Source: Prochlorococcus sp. AG-388-E21 (GTDB lineage: Bacteria; Cyanobacteriota; Cyanobacteriia; PCC-6307; Cyanobiaceae). From it: a stretch of DNA of 64,000 nt. The stretch lies in the NCBI GenBank assembly GCA_003279855.1, contig QCGO01000004.1:62001-126000 (forward strand), given 5' to 3'. Made by a program: the position numbers and the translations under genes. Shown piece after piece: positions 19,403-39,387 of this stretch (position 1 is the stretch's first letter; each line of letters opens with the position of its first letter). Under the pieces are notes generated by a model. The model did not search any database. It was not told the origin of the DNA and worked only from the letters and a program-made list of their open reading frames with translations.

Positions 19403-19909
19403 TTAATCTTTGAAAGTGCAAAGACTAACCTTTAATACTTCATTAAAGGGAATTTTTTTAATCTTACCTTTAATGTTAATGGCTAAATAATCTTTAGACT
19501 TTTCATAAAGTAAACCGTTCAAAAATTTTATTTGAGAATTTTTTTGGTTTAGCTCAACATTAACTGGAAAACCTTTAAAAGTTTTGAAGTCTCTTTCTGA
19601 GGTTAATTCATCACTGACACCTTGACTACTAATTTCTAAAACATATGAACAATTTAAAAGATTTGAATTTTCAATCACAGTAATAGCCGGGTTATTGAAT
19701 CTTGAACAGTCATCTAAAGTAATATCATCATTATTAGTTTTGCAAATGGTAATTTTTAAAATAATAGGGTTTTGATTTGTTAATATATTTAAACTATTTA
19801 CCTTTAGGTTAAATCCTTTAGCGGCTTCCTGTAGCAGACTTTCTAAGTTGCTTTTACATTCCTTATCCAATTTTTTATGTATGTTGTTTAAATAATTGAT
19901 TACTTTCAC
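19403..19909 (-). CDS. rimP: Ribosome maturation factor RimP
   Basis: Helps 30S subunit maturation. The 168-aa protein has the two-domain RimP layout: an N-terminal alpha/beta domain with the [20 protein letters not shown] region (usual form: DCxxVSR.. ) and [21 protein letters not shown] (usual EVSSPGxDRPL), and a C-terminal SH3-like barrel with FPVNVEL and [14 protein letters not shown]. Both key motifs are diverged from the consensus (SSQGVSDEL), but position as first gene of the nusA-infB operon supports the call. Length is close to the family norm. Confidence 0.92.
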   Translation of the reverse strand: MKVINYLNNIHKKLDKECKSNLESLLQEAAKGFNLKVNSLNILTNQNPIILKITICKTNNDDITLDDCSRFNNPAITVIENSNLLNCSYVLEISSQGVSDELTSERDFKTFKGFPVNVELNQKNSQIKFLNGLLYEKSKDYLAINIKGKIKKIPFNEVLKVSLCTFKD

Positions 19910-19998
19910 ATATCAAAAAGTTTTTTGAAAAATAGTTTTTTTTATGTGTATTTATGGATGTTAACAAAAAAACAACACTAAGAATTTTATTCAATTAA

Positions 19999-21159
<1,161 letters not shown>

Positions 21160-21206
21160 AGCATCCGTTGAAATTTAATAATCTATAAACTTTAGGTCAA
21201 AACATT

Positions 21207-21920
21207 TTGGATTTACAGACTCAGATGAAACAAATAGTTGCGGATGCAGCTGTTGGAGAGGTAGAAGATGGAATGATCTTGGGTTTAGGCTCCGGATCAA
21301 CTGCTGCACTTATGATAAAAAGCCTTGCTGAACAAATTAGATCAGGCAAATTAAAAAATATTAAAGGTGTTCCAACTTCCTTTCAATCAGAAGTGCTTGC
21401 ATTAGAACTCAATATCCCTTTAATTGATTTAGCTTCAGTTCCTTGCATTGATTTAGCCATTGATGGAGCGGATGAAGTAGATCCTGACTTTCAACTCATC
21501 AAGGGTGGGGGAGCTTGCCATGTTCGAGAAAAATTGGTTGCATCTAAAGCAAATAAATTATTAATTGTTATTGATGAATCAAAGCTAGTACAAAATTTAA
21601 ACCAAGTTTTCCCTCTCCCTGTGGAGGTTATGCCTTCTGCATGGAAGCTGGTTAAGGATATAATTTCAGAAATGGGTGGAGTTTCTAATTTAAGGATGGC
21701 AACAAAAAAAGCAGGCCCAGTTGTCACGGATCAAGGTAATTTGATTTTGGATGTTTTATTTGATGCTGGTATAAAAGATCCAAAAAATTTAGAAATGCAT
21801 ATCAATAATATTCCCGGAGTCTTGGAAAATGGATTATTTGTTGATTTAGCAGATAAAGTTTTAGTGGGTAAAATTGAGGATAACGTCCCAGTATTATTTT
21901 CACCTTGTAGGGAAAGTTAA
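21207..21920 (+). CDS. rpiA: Ribose-5-phosphate isomerase A
   Basis: Interconverts ribose-5-phosphate and ribulose-5-phosphate in the Calvin cycle and pentose phosphate pathway. The 237-aa protein has the family motifs [12 protein letters not shown], the catalytic [18 protein letters not shown] and the K/E-containing [10 protein letters not shown]. The start is TTG at 21207 (MDLQTQMKQ); an ATG six codons later (21225) is a possible alternative, but the residues between look conserved. The stop overlaps hisD on the other strand by 4 nt. Confidence 0.97.
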   Translation: MDLQTQMKQIVADAAVGEVEDGMILGLGSGSTAALMIKSLAEQIRSGKLKNIKGVPTSFQSEVLALELNIPLIDLASVPCIDLAIDGADEVDPDFQLIKGGGACHVREKLVASKANKLLIVIDESKLVQNLNQVFPLPVEVMPSAWKLVKDIISEMGGVSNLRMATKKAGPVVTDQGNLILDVLFDAGIKDPKNLEMHINNIPGVLENGLFVDLADKVLVGKIEDNVPVLFSPCRES

Positions 21921-23203
21921 TCTTCAAATCTAATTTTTACTGAATTTGCATGACTATGTAAACCCTCACTATTTGCCAAATTTATAATATCCAAGCTGTT
22001 AATTTTTAAACTTTTTTCATTAAATTCAATTATTGAAGAATTCTTCATGAAAGTTTCAACTCCTAATGAACCACTAAACCTCGCATTCCCACATGTTGGT
22101 AAAGTATGGTTTGGTCCAGCTAAATAATCACCTACAGCCTCCGGTGTCCATTTTCCTAAAAATATCGCACCTGCATTTTCAATAGACTTAAGCGTCGTTC
22201 TTGGATCAATAGTAATTATTTCTAAATGTTCTGGGGCAAACTCATTACTTAATTCAACACATGATTCTAAATTTTCGCAAATAGCAATTAATCCCCAATT
22301 TTTAATTGATTGAATGCAAATTTCTTTTCTGGGGTGATGCTCTATTTTCTTAAAGACTTCATCAAAAACTTCTTGAGCCTGATCATTTGATGTGGTCAAC
22401 AATATTGAGGAAGCTAATGGGTCATGCTCGGCTTGTGCTAATAAATCTGATGCTATTTGAGAACTTTTGGCTGTTCTATCGGCGATGATTAAAATTTCAC
22501 TTGGACCGGCTAAGGAATCAATTCCAGTAAATCCGTAAATTAACTTTTTAGCAGTGGTTACATAGATATTTCCAGGTCCCGAAATTACATCAACTTTATT
22601 TATTTGCTTTGTGCCAAATGCTAATGCTCCAATTGCCTGTGCTCCACCAATTCTAAAAACTTTATCAACCCCTGATAGGTAAGCAGCAGCTAAAACAGTT
22701 GTATTTATTTTTCCTTTTGTGTTTCCAGGAGATACCATTGAAATTTCTTTAACTCCAGCCACTTTTGCCGGTATCGCATTCATTAAAACTGTACTTGGAT
22801 ATGCCGCTCTCCCTCCAGGAATATATAAACCAGCCTTTTTAACAGGCATCCATTTTCTTTGGACGGATTCACCATATTCTCCATTTATAGTAAATGATTC
22901 AGGGAGTTCTTTTTCATGGAATTTTTTTATTCTTTGATAGGCAATTTCTAATGATTGTTTTAAATGCTGATCTGTCTCTTCCCACGCAGTTTTTAAATCC
23001 CTAATACTTACTTGCATTGGTTTAGGATGAAATCCATCAAATTTTTTTGTATATTTTTCTACAGCTATATCTCCATGCACTTTAACCTCTTGAAGAATAT
23101 CTTCAACAATTGAATCTATTTTTTTATTGTCTCCAGAGATAGTTCTTTGAGAAATTCTTCTCAACTCTTGCAAAGCTTTTTGTTTACTATCTATAATCTT
23201 CAT
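21917..23203 (-). CDS. hisD: Histidinol dehydrogenase
   Basis: Last two oxidation steps of histidine synthesis, L-histidinol to histidine with 2 NAD and a zinc ion. The 428-aa length is typical. Visible are [25 protein letters not shown], the zinc- and substrate-binding [28 protein letters not shown], and the C-terminal FAPEHLEI and [15 protein letters not shown] segments. The gene is alone, without other his genes nearby. It is convergent with rpiA (4-nt overlap). Confidence 0.97.
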   Translation of the reverse strand: MKIIDSKQKALQELRRISQRTISGDNKKIDSIVEDILQEVKVHGDIAVEKYTKKFDGFHPKPMQVSIRDLKTAWEETDQHLKQSLEIAYQRIKKFHEKELPESFTINGEYGESVQRKWMPVKKAGLYIPGGRAAYPSTVLMNAIPAKVAGVKEISMVSPGNTKGKINTTVLAAAYLSGVDKVFRIGGAQAIGALAFGTKQINKVDVISGPGNIYVTTAKKLIYGFTGIDSLAGPSEILIIADRTAKSSQIASDLLAQAEHDPLASSILLTTSNDQAQEVFDEVFKKIEHHPRKEICIQSIKNWGLIAICENLESCVELSNEFAPEHLEIITIDPRTTLKSIENAGAIFLGKWTPEAVGDYLAGPNHTLPTCGNARFSGSLGVETFMKNSSIIEFNEKSLKINSLDIINLANSEGLHSHANSVKIRFED

Positions 23204-23269
23204 ATTCTTAGTTCTTAATTTAAAATCAATTAATTAATTACGTAAATCACTGATCTAAATTATATATTA

Positions 23270-23299
23270 TTGATTAGTAGACTACCTATTTGATATAAT
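23270..23299 (+). promoter_or_regulatory. Possible sigma-70-type promoter for rpsT
   Basis: TTGATT (23270-23275) and a perfect -10 hexamer TATAAT (23294-23299) are separated by 18 nt. The rpsT start is at 23327, giving a leader of about 20 nt. This is the best promoter match seen in the window. Confidence 0.55.
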
Positions 23300-23326
23300 A
23301 AAAATCTATATTTAAACCTAATTTCT

Positions 23327-23620
23327 GTGGCCAATAACAAATCAGCGAAAAAAAGAATTCAAGTTGCCGAGAGAAATCGTTTAGTTAACAAATCATATAA
23401 ATCAACAGTCAGAACGCTAACAAAAAAAACATTAGCTAACTGTGAGAAATATAAGCAACAACCTAATTCAGATAACAAAAATCTAGTTTTTGTTAGTGTA
23501 AATGAAGCCTTCAGTCTTATCGATAAGGCAGTCAAAAAGAATGTTCTACATAAGAATAATGGTGCTAACAAAAAATCAAAAATCAACAAAGTAGTTAAAG
23601 ATTTTCTTACAACAAAGTAA
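23327..23620 (+). CDS. rpsT: Ribosomal protein S20
   Basis: Small-subunit primary binder of 16S rRNA. The 97-aa, lysine-rich helical protein opens with ANNKSAKKRIQVAERNRLVN, the standard S20 N-terminus, and contains VNEAFSLIDKAVKKNVLHKN. The start is GTG at 23327; no ATG is close by, and the N-terminal residues after it match the family exactly. tatD follows 6 nt later, so the two are probably in one transcript. A good promoter lies just upstream. Confidence 0.98.
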   Translation: MANNKSAKKRIQVAERNRLVNKSYKSTVRTLTKKTLANCEKYKQQPNSDNKNLVFVSVNEAFSLIDKAVKKNVLHKNNGANKKSKINKVVKDFLTTK

Positions 23621-23626
23621 GTAAAA

Positions 23627-24421
23627 ATGACCAATATTGAACTCATTGATTCTCATTGTCATTTGATATTTGAAAATTTTGAAGAGGATCTTGAAGATGT
23701 TGTTTCAAGATGGCGTTCAATAGGAGTAAAAAAATTGCTCCATGCATGTTGTGAATTATCAGAAATTCCTAAATTGCAAAAAATATCTCGAAGATTTGAA
23801 GAATTGTATTACTCAGTTGGTTTACATCCTCTTGAAGCTAACAAATGGGAATATAATTCTAAATCTATAATGAAAAATGCAGCCCAAAGTGATTCAAGAG
23901 TTGTTGCTATTGGCGAATTAGGATTAGATTTTTATAAAAGTGATAATTCAAATAAACAAATAGATGCTCTAGTTCCACAAATGAATTTAGCTTGTGAACT
24001 TGACTTGCCCGTAATTATCCACTGTAGAGGAGCTGCAAATGAGATGATAAAAATATGTAACGATTTATCTAAACAAGGTATATGTCCTAAAGGAGTTCTG
24101 CATTGTTGGAGTGGCACTCCAGATGAGATGAAGCAATTTTTAGATCTAGGATTTTATATAAGTTTTAGTGGAATAGTTACATTCCCAAAAGCATACGAAA
24201 TTCATGAATGCGCAAGAATTATCCCAGGTGATAGATATTTAATAGAAACAGATGCTCCCTTTTTAGCCCCTGTCCCATATCGAGGGAAAAGAAATGAGCC
24301 AGCTTTTGTTGAAAGTGTAGCTAAGTCTATAGCCAGTTTAAGATCTTCAGACTTGAAAAATATTGCAGATGAGTCTTCTAGGAATGCTGAAGATTTGTTT
24401 AAATTTGACTTGATAAAGTAA
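23627..24421 (+). CDS. tatD: TatD family metal-dependent hydrolase
   Basis: TIM-barrel metallo-hydrolase; family members are 3'-5' exonucleases linked to DNA repair and RNA quality control. The 264-aa length is standard. Metal-binding motifs are visible: DSHCHL near residue 8, the GELGLDFY glutamate, PVIIHCR, LHCWSG and the late ETDAPFLAP, with PYRGKRNEPAFV as the substrate loop. It is 6 nt behind rpsT and precedes the rpo operon. Which nucleic acid it acts on in this cell is not known. Confidence 0.93.
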   Translation: MTNIELIDSHCHLIFENFEEDLEDVVSRWRSIGVKKLLHACCELSEIPKLQKISRRFEELYYSVGLHPLEANKWEYNSKSIMKNAAQSDSRVVAIGELGLDFYKSDNSNKQIDALVPQMNLACELDLPVIIHCRGAANEMIKICNDLSKQGICPKGVLHCWSGTPDEMKQFLDLGFYISFSGIVTFPKAYEIHECARIIPGDRYLIETDAPFLAPVPYRGKRNEPAFVESVAKSIASLRSSDLKNIADESSRNAEDLFKFDLIK

Positions 24422-24659
24422 CACGTAACCTGTTAATATTAAAAATTACTGGAATTTTTTCTTAATTATTAGTAAACATCTGATTAAAGTATGGTTTTGT
24501 TACCTTTATCTCAGGTCATTTGAGCTAATAATAATCTAGATATTTGTTGAATTCAAGACTAAAATCTCGATTTCACTTTCAAATTCTTGATTATTTTTAA
24601 AAAAGTTAAGGCAAATTTATGGTAATTAGCAAATCTTACATAATGGCGGGTTTTCTTGG
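24422..24659. other. Gene-free stretch before rpoB
   Basis: 238 bp with no ORF or tRNA-like element that I can support. It should carry the rpo operon promoter and leader, but no clean -35/-10 pair is visible. A weak CTCA/TGAG dyad lies at about 24510-24524. The last 20 bases, ATAATGGCGGGTTTTCTTGG, are the GC-richest part and precede the rpoB ATG directly, without an obvious Shine-Dalgarno sequence. Confidence 0.5.
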
Positions 24660-29896
<5,237 letters not shown>

Positions 29897-29911
29897 TCCT
29901 TAAAAAACTAA

Positions 29912-34030
<4,119 letters not shown>

Positions 34031-34075
34031 AAGCTATTATCATTTTCAGTTACTAGAATACTATTTTAATTTTAA

Positions 34076-34231
<156 letters not shown>

Positions 34232-34240
34232 TCAATTTAG

Positions 34241-35308
<1,068 letters not shown>

Positions 35309-35377
35309 TCATATTTAAAAACTTTTTATTAAATTCAACTTAAACACGTTATTATTGGTTTAATTCTTTTTTTATTA

Positions 35378-35503
35378 TTGGGATTTATTAGAACTAAGCT
35401 TTTACCTTTTGCAATTGTTAGTTTATTCGGCGTTGCTTTTTTTGCTGTTAGTGCAAGGATTTGGCTACCTGGAGATATGATGTCACCTGCTCCGATTAAT
35501 TAA
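35378..35503 (+). CDS. Small conserved-looking membrane ORF without ATG/GTG start
   Basis: Missing from the ORF track. The frame from the stop at 35330-35332 to the TAA at 35501-35503 reads VIIGLILFLLLGFIRTK, then LLPFAIVSLFGVAFFAVSAR, and ends IWLPGDMMSPAPIN: two hydrophobic segments with a short charged link, just like a genuine small membrane protein. The only standard start in frame is TTG at 35378, which would cut off the first helix; to keep it, translation would need ATT (35333, 35351 or 35354) or another unusual codon. No relatives recognised. Confidence 0.5.
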   Translation: MGFIRTKLLPFAIVSLFGVAFFAVSARIWLPGDMMSPAPIN

Positions 35504-35522
35504 TCTTTATTATTATTTGATA

Positions 35523-36293
35523 ATGACTAAAAGAAAGGATATACAAAATGAAAGTTTGGCAGAAATAGCAATAGATCCAGATGTTTTAGCTCAAGAATTA
35601 TCTGTAGAGCTTGAAATTGATCCTTTAGAACAGATTGATAAAGATGGTTTCTCAAGAGGAACTTTAGATAAAAATTTAGAATGCGATGAAGCCTTAAAAT
35701 TACTTAAGGGTGACAGAGAGCAAAGAATTCAAGGCTTAAGAATATTTTGCGAATATCGAGATAAAAGATCTTTCCCTCTTTTACTTCCTTTACTTGATCA
35801 ACCTTGCCCAGTAGAACGAATGAGTGCTGTATATGCATTAGGGCGGAATCCCTTCCCTAGCGCCGTAGAAAAATTAGTTAGTCTATTAGAAACTGACGAC
35901 AATGCATATGTAAGAAGAGCTACCGCTTGGAGTCTAGCTAATTATGATAATGAAATAGTTTTGAAGCCATTAATAAATTCATTAAAAAATGATGTGGCTT
36001 CAGTAAGATTATGGTCATCTAGTTCTCTAGCGGAAATTGGAAGTACTTCATCCTTTAACGCTCAATTAGCGGCTGAACAATTATTAATTAGCTTGAAAAT
36101 AGATAATGAGCCCGTGGTAAGAAGTAATTGTATATGGTCTTTATGTAGATTGTTTGAAAAATTAAATGAAAAATCGCAAGAAAGTTTTGTTGATGAATGT
36201 ACCAAAATTGCTCTTTTTGATAAAGAACCTTCAGTTATGGAAGAAGCCAAAACTGCTTTAGATTCAATGGGGATGAAAGGGTTTTATAAATAG
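35523..36293 (+). CDS. HEAT-repeat protein, phycobilin-lyase-like
   Basis: About 256 aa, made mostly of HEAT-like helical repeats of the PBS-lyase type: RIQGLRIFCEYRDKRSFPLLLPLLDQ, CPVERMSAVYALGR, NAYVRRATAWSLANYDNEIVLKPL, ASVRLWSSSSLAEIG and EPVVRSNCIWSLCR. The family includes chromophore lyases (CpcE/F, CpeY/Z) and NblB. The ORF track starts at TTG 35517, but ATG 35523 (MTKRKDIQ) is the more likely start. It is upstream of the DUF2997-ycf35-ferredoxin set on the same strand with a 118-nt gap. Function as a lyase is uncertain in an organism with few or no phycobilisomes. Confidence 0.75.
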   Translation: MTKRKDIQNESLAEIAIDPDVLAQELSVELEIDPLEQIDKDGFSRGTLDKNLECDEALKLLKGDREQRIQGLRIFCEYRDKRSFPLLLPLLDQPCPVERMSAVYALGRNPFPSAVEKLVSLLETDDNAYVRRATAWSLANYDNEIVLKPLINSLKNDVASVRLWSSSSLAEIGSTSSFNAQLAAEQLLISLKIDNEPVVRSNCIWSLCRLFEKLNEKSQESFVDECTKIALFDKEPSVMEEAKTALDSMGMKGFYK

Positions 36294-36390
36294 AGTTTTA
36301 TATTTATTAAGTAATCAATATAAAAAAATATATTTTAATTAACTTGTACCAACTGAAACAATTATTTTTCGTTATCTTATATAAAGTAAT

Positions 36391-36403
36391 AGTACTTAGT
36401 ACT
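36391..36403. promoter_or_regulatory. Dyad AGTACT-T-AGTACT at probable start of DUF2997 transcript
   Basis: Two copies of the self-complementary hexamer AGTACT separated by one base. TATAAA at 36380-36385 is a possible -10 box, which would put the start of transcription near 36392, inside the dyad, with about 20 nt of leader before the DUF2997 ATG at 36412. The arrangement resembles a repressor operator overlapping +1. It does not match the spacing of the cyanobacterial LexA box. Confidence 0.35.
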
Positions 36404-36411
36404 TGATTTTA

Positions 36412-36627
36412 ATGCCCCAGAGAACATTAAGATTCAAAATTCATCAAGATGGAAGAGTTGAAGAAACTGTTGAAGGATTCAACGGTAATGCATGTAATAA
36501 TGCAACAAAAAATATTGAAGATGCTCTTGGCGAAGTAAAAGTCAAGAATAAAACTTCAGAGGCGTTTATCTCTAACCAAAGCGAAAAATCAAATCAAATT
36601 AACAACGAATCTAATGTCACATTTTAG
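36412..36627 (+). CDS. DUF2997 family protein
   Basis: A 71-aa protein starting MPQRTLRFKIHQDGRVEE (ATG 36412; the TTG at 36403 in the track gives three unlikely extra residues). The opening RTLRFKIHQDGRVEETVEGFNG is the DUF2997 core; the C-terminal half is Asn/Lys-rich and probably disordered. DUF2997 genes travel with DUF1257 (Ycf35) genes in cyanobacteria; function is not known. The stop region overlaps the Ycf35 start by 14 nt, so the two are translationally coupled. Confidence 0.8.
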   Translation: MPQRTLRFKIHQDGRVEETVEGFNGNACNNATKNIEDALGEVKVKNKTSEAFISNQSEKSNQINNESNVTF

Positions 36628-37006
36628 TACTATTAAGACTCAACTAAAGGAAGTAAAACCCCTGATTAAAGCTTTAGATCAACTAGGTTACGTAGTAAAT
36701 CACGAAACAAAGTTTGTCAAAGGCTACAGAGGACAATTTACAGCGGTTGATATAAGCATGGATTTGCCTAGCCAAACTAAAGTTGGATTCAAATGGGATA
36801 ATAACTCTAACTCATATGAATTAGTTACTGATCTCGACCTTTGGAAGTTTGATTTACCGGTCGAAAGGTTTATTTCAAAAGTTACTCAAATGTATGCATA
36901 CCATACAATTATTTCTAAAACAGAAGAGGATGGATACCAAATAGTTGAGCAAAAAAATAAAAATGATGGATCTATTGAATTGGTTCTTACTAAGTGGGAA
37001 AGTTAA
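36614..37006 (+). CDS. ycf35: Ycf35 (DUF1257) protein
   Basis: A 130-aa protein of the Ycf35/DUF1257 family, conserved in cyanobacteria and some red-algal plastids, with no settled function. It opens MSHFSTIKTQLKEVKPLIKALDQLGY, the family signature, followed by VDISMDLPSQTKVGFKWDNNSNSYELV. No membrane helix or cofactor motif is seen. It overlaps DUF2997 by 14 nt and lies 3 nt before the ferredoxin gene, so the three form one tight operon. A redox-linked role is suggested only by that neighbour. Confidence 0.88.
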   Translation: MSHFSTIKTQLKEVKPLIKALDQLGYVVNHETKFVKGYRGQFTAVDISMDLPSQTKVGFKWDNNSNSYELVTDLDLWKFDLPVERFISKVTQMYAYHTIISKTEEDGYQIVEQKNKNDGSIELVLTKWES

Positions 37007-37009
37007 TAA

Positions 37010-37375
37010 TTGGATACTAATTCCTTTAGTACAAATTATATTAATGATGAAACTAAAGAAATAACAGGTTATGAACCCACTCTGGGAGGAGAATTAATTG
37101 AAAAAGCTGTTTGGGTTGATGAAAGTAGATGTATAGGTTGTAGATATTGCGCTCATGTAGCAACTAATACTTTTATAGTTGATGATGATTATGGACGGAG
37201 TAGAGCAATAAGACAAGATGGAGATAATCTTGAAACGGTGCAAGAAGCTATTGATACTTGTCCTGTTGATTGTATTCATTGGGTTGATTTTGAAAACTTA
37301 GAAGATTTAGAAAGTAGTCTTGATAGGGATATGTTTCAATCTCTGGGAAAACTACCAAGAATGAATAAGCATTAA
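37010..37375 (+). CDS. 4Fe-4S ferredoxin-like protein
   Basis: A 121-aa single-cluster ferredoxin. Cysteines C41, C44 and C47 (CIGCRYC) with C84 (CPVDC) form the usual one-cluster set, and C88 is an extra. This is the cyanobacterial/plastid 'bacterial-type' ferredoxin with an N-terminal extension of ~35 residues and a C-terminal helix. The start is TTG at 37010, 3 nt after the ycf35 stop; no ATG is available in the N-terminal part. Probably an electron carrier for its operon partners, which are unidentified. The aldo/keto reductase starts 6 nt downstream. Confidence 0.88.
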   Translation: MDTNSFSTNYINDETKEITGYEPTLGGELIEKAVWVDESRCIGCRYCAHVATNTFIVDDDYGRSRAIRQDGDNLETVQEAIDTCPVDCIHWVDFENLEDLESSLDRDMFQSLGKLPRMNKH

Positions 37376-37381
37376 TTTCTA

Positions 37382-38581
37382 ATGGAGATGCCTTGTCGTA
37401 GATTTGGTAGAACCAATCTAAACATGCCTGTTTTGTCCTTAGGAGGCATGAGATTCCAAAAAAGTTGGGATGAATTAAAATTTTCAGAGATTTCACGAAA
37501 AGAACAGAATAAAGTTGAAAATATATTGAATCTTGCAAATAAATTTGGCTTTAATCACATAGAGACAGCTAAGTATTATGGGACTTCAGAAATACAGTTA
37601 GGTATGGGTTTCAAGAGTATTAAAAAAATACCAAAAATCATTCAAACAAAAATCCCTCCTAATCGTGATCCTAAATTATTCGAAGCAGAACTTTTGAAAA
37701 GCTTTGAAAAATTGAAAGTAAAGAAAATTGATTTATTAGCAATTCATGGCATCAATACACCTGAGCATCTTCATCAATCTGTAAAAGATGGAGGCTGTAT
37801 TGATATTTTAAAAAAATTCCAAAAAGAAAATTTAATTGGATATATAGGATTTTCGACTCATGGAGAATCATCTCTTATAGAAAAAGCGATCTCTACAAAT
37901 TTCTTTGATTATATTAATTTGCACTGGTATTTCATCAATCAAACGAATTCCAAGTTAATTGAGTTAGCTCATAAATATGATCTTGGAGTTTTTATCATAA
38001 GTCCTACTGATAAAGGTGGACATCTTCACACTCCATCAACAAAAATTTTGGAACTTTGTAGCCCTTTACACCCAATAGTATTTAACGATCTTTTTTGCTT
38101 AAGGAACAAAAATGTTCATACAATTAGTGTCGGGATAGCGAAAGAGCAAGACTTTAATTTACATTTAGAAGCAGTTTCATTATTGTCAGAATCTGATCAT
38201 TATATTCCTAAAATACTAAATAGGTTACAAGAGGAATCAATAAATTCATTAGGTATAGAGTGGTATAAAAGTTGGGATAAAAATTTACCAAATTGGGAAA
38301 ATACACCAGGAGGAATAAATATTCCGGTTCTTCTCTGGCTCGCGAATTTAATAGATTCCTTTGATTTAGAAGAATTTGCAAAATCTAGATACCAATTACT
38401 TGGTAATGGGAGTCATTGGTTTCCAGGCAATAACGCAAATTTGTTAGATGTTGATGTATGCGAAAGTCAATTATTAAAAGTTTTAGAAAGGCATATAAAA
38501 CCCAAAAAGGTTATAAAGAAATTAAGAGTCCTAAAAGACAAGTTTGGGGACAAATCATTATCAAGATTATCAAAGAATTAA
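37382..38581 (+). CDS. Aldo/keto reductase family oxidoreductase
   Basis: A 399-aa (alpha/beta)8 oxidoreductase. The N-terminal RRFGRTNLNMPVLSLGGMRF is the family opening; the active-site tyrosine lies in HIETAKYYGTSEIQLG, a lysine in TKIPP and the histidine in LLAIHGIN. The C-terminal ~120 residues extend beyond the barrel and resemble the tail of cyanobacterial and archaeal members that often carry a ferredoxin-like domain, but only one cysteine (CESQ) is seen there. NADPH use and substrate are unknown. It follows the ferredoxin gene by 6 nt and overlaps rsmG by 4 nt convergently. Confidence 0.85.
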   Translation: MEMPCRRFGRTNLNMPVLSLGGMRFQKSWDELKFSEISRKEQNKVENILNLANKFGFNHIETAKYYGTSEIQLGMGFKSIKKIPKIIQTKIPPNRDPKLFEAELLKSFEKLKVKKIDLLAIHGINTPEHLHQSVKDGGCIDILKKFQKENLIGYIGFSTHGESSLIEKAISTNFFDYINLHWYFINQTNSKLIELAHKYDLGVFIISPTDKGGHLHTPSTKILELCSPLHPIVFNDLFCLRNKNVHTISVGIAKEQDFNLHLEAVSLLSESDHYIPKILNRLQEESINSLGIEWYKSWDKNLPNWENTPGGINIPVLLWLANLIDSFDLEEFAKSRYQLLGNGSHWFPGNNANLLDVDVCESQLLKVLERHIKPKKVIKKLRVLKDKFGDKSLSRLSKN

Positions 38582-39297
38582 CCTTTGATTGGATATTTTT
38601 CAGCCTTGCCAATACTTCTAGGATAAATATCAGGGCAAGATGCTTTTGGCTCAATAAAAATAGCATTACGTATCCCTTTTTCTCTGGGAAGAAAATTACT
38701 TTTAATTTCGAAGATTTGTCCTTCTAATACGTTTAATGTATTTTCTAAATTTTTATTATCTTCATTGGTCCACTTCCCACAATATAAAATACCTAATCCG
38801 TTTGATTTCAACATAGGTAATATATATTCAGAAACTGTTGAAGGATTACTAACTGCTCTTGCTGTCGCAATATTAAAGCCATTTTTAAATGAAGATTGAC
38901 GGCCAATGTTTTCAATACGATCATTAATTACAAATATATCGTTTTTGAATTTAATACTTTTGATAATTTCTTTTAGTGAATCTGTTTTTTTTTTAGAGGA
39001 ATCCACTAGATATATTTCTGAATTAGGATGTGTTATCGCATAGGCAAATCCTGGGAAACCACAACCTGATCCAATATCAATAAATTTTTTATTATCAAAA
39101 TTTTTAGTAGTATTTTCTTTAAATGTCCAAAGGCTGTCATAGACTTGTGATATCCAGTAATCATCTCCTTCAATTAATCTAGTTAAGTTGGTTTTATAAT
39201 TTAATTCTTGGATTTTTATCTGTAATTCTCTAAACATTATTATTTCCTCTTCAGTTAATAAATTGAGAAGTTCATTAGGGATATTTTCTTTTGTCAT
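38578..39297 (-). CDS. rsmG: 16S rRNA G527 N7-methyltransferase
   Basis: Methylates G527 of 16S rRNA (GidB family). The 239-aa length fits. It has the SAM-binding motif FIDIGSGCGFPGFAYAI, the acidic residue at the end of strand 2 (IYLVDSSKKK), and the later ATARAVSNPS motif typical of RsmG. The ATG start gives MTKENIPNELLNLL. It converges on the aldo/keto reductase gene (4-nt overlap) and is divergent from the J-protein gene 90 nt away. Confidence 0.95.
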   Translation of the reverse strand: MTKENIPNELLNLLTEEEIIMFRELQIKIQELNYKTNLTRLIEGDDYWISQVYDSLWTFKENTTKNFDNKKFIDIGSGCGFPGFAYAITHPNSEIYLVDSSKKKTDSLKEIIKSIKFKNDIFVINDRIENIGRQSSFKNGFNIATARAVSNPSTVSEYILPMLKSNGLGILYCGKWTNEDNKNLENTLNVLEGQIFEIKSNFLPREKGIRNAIFIEPKASCPDIYPRSIGKAEKYPIKG

Positions 39298-39387
39298 TGA
39301 GTTTTAAGTACTTTCTTATTCTTGATAATTAAAATATTCAATTTTATCAAAAATGACTAGAATATTTTTAATGATAATTAAATTTCT

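Noticed and set aside
36391-36404. LexA box in front of DUF2997
   Set aside because: The AGTACT-T-AGTACT dyad has one base less than the spacing of the cyanobacterial LexA consensus and lacks the GT-ACT right half.
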